Assembly: GCF_013371215.1 (NCBI RefSeq)
Contig: NZ_JABWMH010000001.1
Coordinates: 124,001 to 188,000, forward strand
Direction of reading: 5' to 3'
DNA length: 64,000 nucleotides
Source of the DNA: Parasphingorhabdus flavimaris
GTDB taxonomy: Bacteria > Pseudomonadota > Alphaproteobacteria > Sphingomonadales > Sphingomonadaceae
The notes beneath the pieces are model-generated. The model was not told the origin of the DNA. It was given only the letters and a program-made list of their open reading frames with translations, and ran no database searches. Each line of letters starts with the position of its first letter. Positions within the stretch are counted from its first letter, which is position 1. Made by a program: the position numbers and the translations under genes. This document shows, one piece after another, positions 54,041 through 61,778 of this stretch.

Positions 54041-55384
54041 TTATTTTTGCGGATTGAGATAATCCAGCGCCGCTGCCGTCATTGCCTCGGTTCCCAATGT
54101 CACGGATTCGCGCGGAGCGATTTTGAAAAAGGGCGAGTGATGGGACGGCACCGGAGCACCGCCGGATGCCTCACGATCAAAATCGGCTTGCGGGGTGCCG
54201 CCAACCGCGAAATAGACGCCCGGGACATCGGTATTGGGGGCGACGAAATAGGCAAAATCCTCTGCGCCCATGCCTTCGCGCGGCTTGTTGTCGAACACCT
54301 CTTCACCGAAGCGAGCCGCGAAAACGCCTTTCACCCGTTTGGTCATGGCGGCGTCATTATAATTGGCCGGAGTCGATTCGTGCGACACCAGCACTTCGGG
54401 TAATTTGTCATCCGGCAGGCCGTTCATCCGGCCGACATTGGTGGCGATCCGCTTGATCCCTTCGAGCAATTTCGCCCGCGTGTCCTCGTCATCCGAGCGG
54501 ACCGTAAGTTGCATGGTCGCCTTGTCGGAAATGATATTATGCTTGAACCCGCTGTGGAACGAACCGACGGTTATCACCGCCGGCTTGAGCGGAGCGATTT
54601 CGCGGCTGACGATGGTCTGCAGCGCCATGATGATTTCTGCGCCCATCACGATCGGATCCTTGCCGCGATGTGGCGAAGCGCCATGGGCGCCAACCCCGTG
54701 GACAATGATATCGACGCTGTCGGAAGAGCTGCTTTCGATGCCTTCGCCGATCGCCAGCTTGCCGGTCGGGGTGTCAGCGGAAACGTGGAAGGCCATGGCG
54801 AAATCGGGCTTGGGGAAACGGCTGTAGAGCCCGTCGTCCAGCATCAGCTTGGCCCCGCCGATCCGTTCCTCGGCCGGCTGGGCGACCAGCACCAATGTGC
54901 CCGACCACTGGTTCTTCATTGCCGACATCTGCCGCGCGGTGCCGATCAGCGAAGTGATATGCACGTCATGGCCGCAGGCATGCATGACCGGCTTTTCCTC
55001 GCCGTCGATACTGATCTGTTTCGCGGTCGACATATAGTCGAGCCCGCTATCCTCGACCAGCGGCAGGCCGTCCATATCGGCGCGCAGCATCAGGGTCGGG
55101 CCTGCACCGTTTTTCATCACCGCAACCACGCCGGTGCCGCCGACTTTCTCGGTCACGGTGAAGCCCGCGTCGCGCCATTTTTTCGCGATGATCGCGGCGG
55201 TACGGGTTTCCTTGTAGGATAGTTCGGGGTTCTTGTGAAAATCGATAAACAGGGCTTCCAGCTCCTTGTCATAATCCGCTGCGATCGCCGCTGCCAGATC
55301 GGGCGATGTCGAACTGTTCTGCGCCGCGAGCGGTGCCGTCCAGATCAAGGCGCTTGTCGCGGCCAGAGCCAAAAGATGCTTCAT
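54041..55384 (-). CDS. M20 family exported amidohydrolase
   Basis: The 447-residue protein has a signal peptide (LLALAATSALIWTAPLAAQ). Metal-binding residues of M20D are present: the HACGHDVHIT block, LVAQPAEERIGGA (Glu-Glu), and HHSPFF at the end. It would hydrolyse N-acyl amino acids or peptides in the periplasm. It sits just upstream of the DksA-like gene. Confidence 0.94.
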   Translation of the reverse strand: MKHLLALAATSALIWTAPLAAQNSSTSPDLAAAIAADYDKELEALFIDFHKNPELSYKETRTAAIIAKKWRDAGFTVTEKVGGTGVVAVMKNGAGPTLMLRADMDGLPLVEDSGLDYMSTAKQISIDGEEKPVMHACGHDVHITSLIGTARQMSAMKNQWSGTLVLVAQPAEERIGGAKLMLDDGLYSRFPKPDFAMAFHVSADTPTGKLAIGEGIESSSSDSVDIIVHGVGAHGASPHRGKDPIVMGAEIIMALQTIVSREIAPLKPAVITVGSFHSGFKHNIISDKATMQLTVRSDDEDTRAKLLEGIKRIATNVGRMNGLPDDKLPEVLVSHESTPANYNDAAMTKRVKGVFAARFGEEVFDNKPREGMGAEDFAYFVAPNTDVPGVYFAVGGTPQADFDREASGGAPVPSHHSPFFKIAPRESVTLGTEAMTAAALDYLNPQK

Positions 55385-55408
55385 ATTTCTCTCCCTGTTT
55401 TTTTCTTC

Positions 55409-55801
55409 CTATGCAGGACCGACACGAAATGCGCAAAGCTTGTTGCCGTCCGGATCGCGAAAATAGGCAGCGTAAAAGGCCATCGGGCCGTCATCACCGC
55501 GCAATCCGGGTGCGCCTTCGTCGCTGCCCCCGAGTTCGATGCCCTTTTTATAGAAGCTGTCGACCTGGCCGCGTTCCTGCATCTGCAGCGCGACCATATT
55601 GCCGTTGCCCGGCTGCGCCGCTTGCCCGTTATACGGCGCGGTGATTGCGATCGAGGGCGTGGTCATGTCGACGCCGTAAAGGGTGAAGCCGTTCTCTTCG
55701 AGCTCCATCAGTCGTTTCGCGCCAAGCTCGCCGAGCAGCGCGTCATAATAAGCGCGCGCCTTGTCGAGATCATTGGTGCCGAGCGTTACATATCCAATCA
55801 T
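55409..55801 (-). CDS. VOC family protein
   Basis: The 130-residue protein from the ATG at 55801 begins MIGYVTLGTNDLDKARAYYDALLGELGAKR and ends AFYAAYFRDPDGNKLCAFRVG, a single VOC domain. GGAGAAG precedes the ATG. The first histidine position is replaced, so metal binding is uncertain. The frame runs upstream but that part is not family-like. Confidence 0.9.
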   Translation of the reverse strand: MIGYVTLGTNDLDKARAYYDALLGELGAKRLMELEENGFTLYGVDMTTPSIAITAPYNGQAAQPGNGNMVALQMQERGQVDSFYKKGIELGGSDEGAPGLRGDDGPMAFYAAYFRDPDGNKLCAFRVGPA

Positions 55802-55931
55802 GATTCTTCTCCTGATGATCAATCGGGTTGATCGATTCGGTCTCGAATTAAAATCTATCAGTCGCAGGCGCAGATGCAATGACCTGCAGGGTCATGCTGC
55901 GACGGCGCCGAGCGGATATGGAGATCGGGCG

Positions 55932-55965
55932 CAAAAAAAAAGGCAGAAGCGAAACGCTCCTGCCT
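55932..55965 (-). terminator. Intrinsic terminator of the DUF3617 gene
   Basis: On the minus strand the stem AGGCAGGAGCG-TTT-CGCTTCTGCCT has one G-U pair and is followed by nine T residues. It lies 30 bases downstream of the DUF3617 stop. Confidence 0.88.
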
Positions 55966-55994
55966 TGATCTTGATCATTTCAATTAAGTCGGGA

Positions 55995-56537
55995 CTAGCC
56001 TGCCGGACAGTCGCCGATCCGCTTGCCGTTGCTCTTGGCAGCAATATTCATCTTCATGCCTCCGGCACCGCCGGTCATGTCCATGGTCATCTCATAGTTG
56101 CTCGGCCCATATTGGCCATCCATGGTCATGGTCATGTTGCCCGGACCGCCGCCCATATTGTTGCAGGCCATTTCCGAGGAAACCGCTCCGCCGCTCATGT
56201 TGAATTTCTTGACTTCGCAATTGGTTTCTTCCTGCGCTGCAAAAAATTCTGCGCCGGGGTTCTCGGCCTGTTCCTTGGTGATGCAGGATTTCGAAGTCGT
56301 CACCTTGCCCTTCATGCTGTCCAGAGCTCCGGCCGGCATGCCATCCGGCAGCCCATCGATTTTCACGTCGACGATTTCTACACTATTTTCCCATTCGCCT
56401 GGCTCAAGCGTCACCTTGTTCATTTCCTTGGCCACTTCGTCGGGGGTGATCTTGCCGTCACCGTCCTGGTCAGCGCCCTTGTCGGAACAGCCTGCCACGA
56501 GGCCGAGTACAGCCACTGTTGCTAATAATTTTTTCAC
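55995..56537 (-). CDS. DUF3617 lipoprotein with an EF-hand-like loop
   Basis: The 180-residue protein has a lipobox (LVAGC, Cys 17), then a loop DQDGDGKITPDE (residues about 24-35) that matches the EF-hand/dockerin calcium-binding pattern, and the DUF3617 domain with LEPGEWENSVEIVDVKIDGLPDGMP and the cysteines CNNMGGGPGNMTMTMDG and ...GDC. DUF3617 has no known function. It is divergent from uvrB. Confidence 0.88.
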   Translation of the reverse strand: MKKLLATVAVLGLVAGCSDKGADQDGDGKITPDEVAKEMNKVTLEPGEWENSVEIVDVKIDGLPDGMPAGALDSMKGKVTTSKSCITKEQAENPGAEFFAAQEETNCEVKKFNMSGGAVSSEMACNNMGGGPGNMTMTMDGQYGPSNYEMTMDMTGGAGGMKMNIAAKSNGKRIGDCPAG

Positions 56538-56677
56538 GAGAATATTCCCTCAATGTTGGTGCTCCCAACGCGTAACATAAACCGCCGGACGACAGATGTA
56601 AATTTGCCTTGCACGTCGCGGCCGGAAAATTCCACAACGGGGATGACATTGGACCCTTTTTGTTCCATATCCGCGCT

Positions 56678-58852
56678 ATGACAGAATTGGTAATCAGACG
56701 AGGCCTGGCGGAACCGGAAACCGGCGATGATTTTGTTCCCCACAAGCCCAATCGCCCTGCCAAATCGGAAGGCGGCAGGCCGTTCAAGCTGGCCAGCGAT
56801 TTCGAGCCAGCGGGCGACCAGCCCGCAGCGATCGAGGAACTTGTCGCCGGGATGCGAGACGAGGAGCGCGATCAGGTGCTGCTCGGGGTGACCGGATCGG
56901 GCAAGACCTTTACCATGGCCAAGATCATCGAAGAGCTGCAGCGGCCCGCCCTGATCCTGGCGCCGAACAAGATTCTGGCGGCACAGCTTTACGGAGAGTT
57001 CAAGAATTTCTTTCCCGACAATGCGGTTGAATATTTCGTCTCTTATTATGATTATTACCAGCCCGAAGCCTATGTCGCGCGGTCGGATACCTATATCGAG
57101 AAGGAAAGCTCGGTAAACGAGGCGATCGACCGAATGCGGCACAGCGCCACCCGTTCCTTGCTCGAGCGCGATGACGTGATCATCGTCGCTTCGGTGTCCT
57201 GTCTCTATGGTATCGGTTCGGTCGAGACCTATTCGGCGATGATCTTCGATCTCACGAAAGAACAGTCGGTCGACCAGCGGGACATCATCCGCAAGCTGGT
57301 GGCGCTGCAGTACAAGCGCAATGACATGGCGTTTGCCCGCGGCAATTTCCGGGTGCGGGGGGACAATCTCGAGATATTCCCCTCCCACTACGAGGACATG
57401 GCCTGGCGTATCAGCTTTTTTGGCGACGAGATCGAGGAGATTGTCGAATTCGATCCGCTGACCGGGAAGAAGGGCGCCAGCCTGAACAAGGTGCGGGTCT
57501 ATGCCAATTCGCACCATGTCACCCCGGGCCCGACGATGAAGCAGGCGATGGAAGCGATCAAATTCGAGCTTTCCGAAAGGCTGAAGGAGCTGGAAGCGGA
57601 AGGCAAGCTGATCGAGCATCAGCGGCTGGAACAAAGAACCAATTTCGATCTCGAGATGATCGCCGCGACCGGCAGTTGCGCGGGGATCGAAAATTACTCG
57701 CGCTTTCTGACCGGACGCCTGCCGGGCGAACCGCCACCGACCCTGTTCGAATATCTGCCGGACAATGCTTTGCTGTTCGTCGATGAAAGCCACCAGACGG
57801 TCCCGCAAATCGGCGCGATGTCGAAGGGCGATCACCGCCGCAAGATCAACCTTGCCGAATATGGCTTCCGCCTGTCCAGCTGTATCGACAACCGTCCGCT
57901 GCGTTTCAACGAATGGGACGCGATGCGGCCGCAGACGGTCAGCGTTTCGGCGACGCCGGGCAAATGGGAGATGGAGCAGACCGGTGGCGTGTTCTCCGAA
58001 CAGGTCATTCGCCCCACCGGGCTGATCGACCCGCCGGTAGAGATCAAGCCGGTCGAAGACCAGGTCGACGATGTAATCAACGAATGTCGCAAGGTGACAG
58101 CACAGGGCTATCGCACCCTGATTACAACGCTGACCAAGCGGATGGCGGAAGATCTGACCGAATTCATGCACGAAGCGGGGATCAAGGTTCGCTACATGCA
58201 CAGCGACGTCGAGACGCTGGAACGGATCGAACTGATCCGCGATCTCCGGCTGGGCGTCTATGATGTGCTGATCGGTATCAACCTGTTGCGCGAAGGGCTG
58301 GATATCCCGGAATGCGGGCTGGTCGCGATACTGGACGCCGACAAGGAAGGATTCCTGCGCAGCGAAACGTCGCTGATCCAGACCATTGGTCGCGCGGCAC
58401 GCAATATCGATGGTCGGGTCATTCTCTATGCCGACCGAATGACCGGATCAATGGAGCGCGCAATCAGCGAGACCGACCGTCGCCGCGAGAAGCAGGTCGA
58501 ATATAATCTCGAGCACGGGATCACCCCGCAATCGATCAAGAAGAATATCGGTGACATCGTCGCTCATGCCACGGCCAAGGATATGGTCACCGGAGCGGTC
58601 AATGACGACGGCAAGCATCTGGTCGGCCACAATCTGCGCGCCCATATCGAAAGTCTCGAAAAGCAGATGCGCGATGCGGCGGCCGACCTGGAGTTCGAAA
58701 CCGCAGGCCGCCTGCGCGACGAAATCCGCAAGCTCGAGGCGGAAGAACTGGGCTTGCCCGCCGACCTGCAGGTCGCGCAACCCAAGGGTCGATCAACCGA
58801 AGGGCGCCCGGGGACGCGCAAGATGGGCTATGGCAAGACGCAGCGGAAGTGA
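56678..58852 (+). CDS. uvrB: Excinuclease ABC subunit B
   Basis: The 724-residue protein has [12 protein letters not shown] (Walker A), the beta-hairpin [20 protein letters not shown], the DExH-type box DESH, helicase motifs IGRAARN, and the C-terminal UvrB-UvrC interaction motif ([28 protein letters not shown], about residues 675-705). It verifies DNA damage with UvrA and loads UvrC. The ATG at 56678 gives MTELVIRRG; an upstream extension is not family-like. No LexA-type box (GTTC-n7-GTTC) was found upstream. Confidence 0.97.
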   Translation: MTELVIRRGLAEPETGDDFVPHKPNRPAKSEGGRPFKLASDFEPAGDQPAAIEELVAGMRDEERDQVLLGVTGSGKTFTMAKIIEELQRPALILAPNKILAAQLYGEFKNFFPDNAVEYFVSYYDYYQPEAYVARSDTYIEKESSVNEAIDRMRHSATRSLLERDDVIIVASVSCLYGIGSVETYSAMIFDLTKEQSVDQRDIIRKLVALQYKRNDMAFARGNFRVRGDNLEIFPSHYEDMAWRISFFGDEIEEIVEFDPLTGKKGASLNKVRVYANSHHVTPGPTMKQAMEAIKFELSERLKELEAEGKLIEHQRLEQRTNFDLEMIAATGSCAGIENYSRFLTGRLPGEPPPTLFEYLPDNALLFVDESHQTVPQIGAMSKGDHRRKINLAEYGFRLSSCIDNRPLRFNEWDAMRPQTVSVSATPGKWEMEQTGGVFSEQVIRPTGLIDPPVEIKPVEDQVDDVINECRKVTAQGYRTLITTLTKRMAEDLTEFMHEAGIKVRYMHSDVETLERIELIRDLRLGVYDVLIGINLLREGLDIPECGLVAILDADKEGFLRSETSLIQTIGRAARNIDGRVILYADRMTGSMERAISETDRRREKQVEYNLEHGITPQSIKKNIGDIVAHATAKDMVTGAVNDDGKHLVGHNLRAHIESLEKQMRDAAADLEFETAGRLRDEIRKLEAEELGLPADLQVAQPKGRSTEGRPGTRKMGYGKTQRK

Positions 58853-58993
58853 TGTGATGCTGTACGCGCGCTCTGCAACTGACATCAGCAATGTGCGCCC
58901 AAATTTTGTGCAAAAAGCCTACATGGTGTGGACGGGCGCCGATGGAATGCGATATGTTTGAAATCATAACATGTTTGCAATGACAGGCGCACA

Positions 58994-59281
58994 ATGATTC
59001 ACTCATTCGCCGATTCCGAAACGGAAAAAATATGGAGCGGCGAACGCAGCCGTATGCTGCCTTCGGATATCCAGAATGTTGCGCGTCGAAAACTGCGACA
59101 GATCAACAGGACTGCGAAACTAACAGATTTGCGCATCCCGGGCGGCAATCGCTTTGAACAGTTGAAGGGATATACACCTTTGCGCTATAGTGTGCGTATC
59201 AATGATCAGTGGCGTGTGACGTTCAACTGGTCGAATGGAGACGCGCATAATGTCCGGATCGAGGACTATCACAGGGGATAA
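58994..59281 (+). CDS. higB: HigB-type RelE superfamily toxin
   Basis: The 95-residue protein has the HigB pattern: MIHSFADSETEKIWSGERSR near the start, RRKLRQINRTAKLTDLRIPGGNRFEQLKG, and the catalytic C-terminal region YSVRINDQWRVTFNWSNGDAHNVRIEDYH. HigB toxins cleave mRNA in the ribosome A site. The order toxin-antitoxin is typical of higBA. Upstream, ATGTT-n9-AACAT (58954-58972) may be the operator for autorepression. Confidence 0.93.
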   Translation: MIHSFADSETEKIWSGERSRMLPSDIQNVARRKLRQINRTAKLTDLRIPGGNRFEQLKGYTPLRYSVRINDQWRVTFNWSNGDAHNVRIEDYHRG

Positions 59282-59570
59282 GGACCGTTTGGACAATGTT
59301 CATCCGGGCGATATCCTGCGCGACGATTATCTGATTGGTAGCGAAATACCGATGGAAGAAGTGGCTGAAGGGGCTGGTCTGGACCTGAGCCAGCTTAGCG
59401 CCATACTTGCCTGTCAGCATTCGGTTGATGCCAATGTCGATCTTCGACTGTCTCGTTATTTCGGTATCTCCGAGGGATTTTTCCTCGGCTTGCAGATTGA
59501 TTTTGATCTTGAGGAAGTTCGCCGAAACAGCGGGGCCGAGCTTGACAAGATCAGCAAACGCGCTGCCTGA
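59250..59570 (+). CDS. higA: HigA-type antitoxin
   Basis: The protein of about 106 residues overlaps the higB end and matches the HigA family: NVHPGDILRDDYLIGSEIPMEEVAEGAGLDLSQLSAILACQ, a helix-turn-helix of XRE type, and a C-terminal ISEGFFLGLQIDFDLEEVRR block. The start is uncertain: ATGs at 59235 and 59250 and a TTG at 59289 with AAGGA upstream are all in frame. It neutralises HigB and represses the operon. Confidence 0.92.
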   Translation: MSGSRTITGDKDRLDNVHPGDILRDDYLIGSEIPMEEVAEGAGLDLSQLSAILACQHSVDANVDLRLSRYFGISEGFFLGLQIDFDLEEVRRNSGAELDKISKRAA

Positions 59571-59691
59571 CGGTCGCTGTTAACCGCAGTTTCGACCAAA
59601 GGCGGTCCGAAACAGACCAATCACATCCCCACCGCTTGTGCGCCGCGTGCGACCGGTTCATATTGTCGGCCAATATTTGGGGAGAAACATC

Positions 59692-60489
59692 ATGCGTGCG
59701 TCCATCCTTCTGACATTGGCAGGCTCTGCCTTGGCATTTTCTGCTCCGGTCTGGGCAGGACCCGCGTCCGTCACCTCGATGGCGACCGCTGCTGCCGCCG
59801 GGCCGGATTTCGACGCCGCCGTGACCGCTTCGGGACGGGGAGAGGCGGATGTCACCCTCGACGAAAGCCGCAAGCCTGCCGAAGTGCTGGACTTCATGGG
59901 GCTTGAAACCGGTGATGTCGTGCTCGATTTTTTCGCCGGTGGCGGCTATTATAGCGAGATACTCGGTCGCGCGGTTGGTCCGCAAGGATCGGTTGTCGCG
60001 GTCAATCCGCCGCAATTTGTTTCCAGCGAACAGTCCAGGGAAAAATGGGCCGCAGTCATCGACCGACAGCCCAATGTGACCATGGTGCCGTCGCAATTGC
60101 CGGATTACAAGCCGGCCCCGAACAGCATAGATTTTGCCATGTTGCACCTGATCTATCATGACTTTTACTGGCAGAGCGAGAAGTTCAAATTTGAGAAAAT
60201 GGATCCGGCTGTGGTGCTGGCCAATCTTCATGCGGGGATGAAGCCCGGTGGTGTGGTTGCGGTTATCGACCATGCCGGACCATCCGGCGACACGCGCGCC
60301 GTGGTCGAGAAAAGCCATCGCATCGATCCGGCAACGGTTCGGTCTGATTTTCTCGCCGCCGGCTTCGTGCTGGATGGGGAAAGCCAGATGTTCGCCAATC
60401 CCGATGATGATCTCGACAAAAATGTATTTGATCCGGCTGTGCGCGGGAAAACCGATCGTTTCGTGATGCGGTTCCGCAAGCCGGGCTAG
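59692..60489 (+). CDS. Exported SAM-dependent methyltransferase-like protein
   Basis: The 265-residue protein begins with a signal peptide (MRASILLTLAGSALAFSAPVWA-G) and then has a class I methyltransferase fold: VVLDFFAGGGYYSEILGRAVGP (motif I), VVAVNPPQF, and PGGVVAVIDHAG. It belongs to the COG4798 group of predicted methyltransferases that carry signal peptides. How SAM would reach the periplasm is unknown, so either the reaction is different or the signal is not cleaved. The start at 59692 gives the clearest signal peptide. Confidence 0.87.
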   Translation: MRASILLTLAGSALAFSAPVWAGPASVTSMATAAAAGPDFDAAVTASGRGEADVTLDESRKPAEVLDFMGLETGDVVLDFFAGGGYYSEILGRAVGPQGSVVAVNPPQFVSSEQSREKWAAVIDRQPNVTMVPSQLPDYKPAPNSIDFAMLHLIYHDFYWQSEKFKFEKMDPAVVLANLHAGMKPGGVVAVIDHAGPSGDTRAVVEKSHRIDPATVRSDFLAAGFVLDGESQMFANPDDDLDKNVFDPAVRGKTDRFVMRFRKPG

Positions 60490-61121
60490 TCCACCGGCTC
60501 ATCATTTCCGCCGGATTTCCGGCGCGAATCAAGTTTTTTCCTAACTATATGGAAAATAAGAGATTTCCGTTTGCGGCAAATGGGGCCGTCGCGCCGCAGG
60601 AATCGTACGCCCTCGAATTATCCGTTTATTGCGCCTAAAAGTAATAATATTTCAATAGGATATGATTTGTTACGATTGTTTACAAGACTGTTCAGGTCGC
60701 GTTGTCTAAAGCGCCGCTATACAGTTTGCATTGATAAGCACTGACCCTGCAGCGAAATTCCGGTGAGCCGGAATTGATCGAGGTCAGCATCAAAAAGCAT
60801 GAATATCCTTCCGTAATCGGCGCAGGCCGATTTGCGGCTAAGGAAGAGTTTGACCGGCGGCGCCTTTGGTTAGGGTCGCACGCTGTCGGAACAAAGGCGG
60901 GAGGCAGAACCCGGTTGCGTATCGGATCTGTCTCCCGATCCTTGGCATCAGTGCCGGGTTTGATCGTTTTTTCGTTGGGTCAGGGGGCCTGTTGACGGCG
61001 GCTTCGAGGGGTTCGTCTGCCGTCGACGCGCTATCCCCGGACTCCGGGGTGCAGGGCTGGCGCGCGCGTAAGGTTGGCGTGCCAGTCCTGCAATTGTTTC
61101 AGACACCAGCCATCCGCTCCA
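60490..61121. other. Gene-poor structured intergenic region, possible ncRNA at 60756-60972
   Basis: I see no convincing gene here. AT-rich sequence fills 60530-60720. Then come several perfect hairpins with four-base loops: AATTCCGG-TGAG-CCGGAATT (60756-60775), AATCGGC-GCAG-GCCGATT (with two overlapping bases, 60815-60832) and GGCA-TCAG-TGCC (60944-60955) nested inside the long-range pair AACCCGG (60908-60914) / CCGGGTT (60954-60960), followed six bases later by T6 (60967-60972). CCCCGGA-CT-CCGGGG is at 61036-61051. Short frames of 73 and 90 codons exist but look unrelated to proteins. A plus-strand structured RNA ending near 60972 is possible. Confidence 0.35.
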
Positions 61122-61736
61122 TCATGACGCGTATTTGACCGAGCAGCCATAAGGCCGCGAATAGGCAGTGCTGATTTTTTTGCCGGTCTTGATCTCGTCC
61201 AGCGCCTCGAGGACATGATTGCGCGCAATCTTGATGTCGGCCGGATTGGCGGTCGGCTTGTCGTCAATCCCGCCCTGATAGACCAATGTTCCCGCAGCAT
61301 CGATGATATACATATGGGGGGTGGTCTTGGCGCCATAGGCTTTGCCGACCAGACCTTTGCTATCGAACAGATAATTGCTCGACCGGATATTCTGTTTGGC
61401 GATCAGGGCCTTGGCTTCCGCGCCGGTCATATGTCCCTGTTTGCCCTTGGCGCCGCTATTGATCGTAAGCCAGACCGCACCCTGTGCTCGCGCCGCCTTC
61501 TGGGTCATCTGCATATTGCCGCTGTTATAATGTTTGCTGACGAACGGGCAGCCGGGATTGTGCCATTCGAGTACGACCGTCTTGCCACGGAATTCTGAAA
61601 GCTGGACGGTTTTGCCGTTCACATCGGTGAGCTTGAAATCCTGCGCCGTGGCGCCGGTTCTCTGGGCTGCCGCCAGCGGGCTGGCCAGTGCGATGGCGGT
61701 GATTGTTGCAGTTGCTATGGCTGGAAAATTTCGCAC
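61122..61736 (-). CDS. Periplasmic redoxin (AhpC/TSA-like)
   Basis: The 204-residue protein has a signal peptide (ATATITAIALASPLAAAQ) and an AhpC/TSA-like domain with TVQLSEFRGKTVVLEWHNPGCPFVSKHYNSG, in which the first catalytic cysteine is followed by P-F instead of a second cysteine. A second cysteine lies in the C-terminal YGCSVKY. The start is a GTG at 61736 with GGAG upstream. It ends the dsbD transcript (43 bases apart), which suggests it takes electrons from the DsbD-like protein. Confidence 0.9.
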   Translation of the reverse strand: MRNFPAIATATITAIALASPLAAAQRTGATAQDFKLTDVNGKTVQLSEFRGKTVVLEWHNPGCPFVSKHYNSGNMQMTQKAARAQGAVWLTINSGAKGKQGHMTGAEAKALIAKQNIRSSNYLFDSKGLVGKAYGAKTTPHMYIIDAAGTLVYQGGIDDKPTANPADIKIARNHVLEALDEIKTGKKISTAYSRPYGCSVKYAS

Positions 61737-61778
61737 TTATAGTCTCCGTTCATTGGGGAATTGATCAATCGACAGATA

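Noticed and set aside
56534-58201. 555-codon open frame opposite uvrB
   Set aside because: Shadow of uvrB; starts inside the DUF3617-uvrB gap without a plausible initiation site.
60490-61121. RNase P RNA, tmRNA, 6S or SRP RNA in the large gap
   Set aside because: None of their conserved cores was recognised; only generic hairpins are visible.
60774-61138. Two short open frames (73 and 90 codons) in the gap upstream of the redoxin
   Set aside because: No family resemblance, no clear ribosome binding site, and they run through the predicted hairpins; treated as non-coding.
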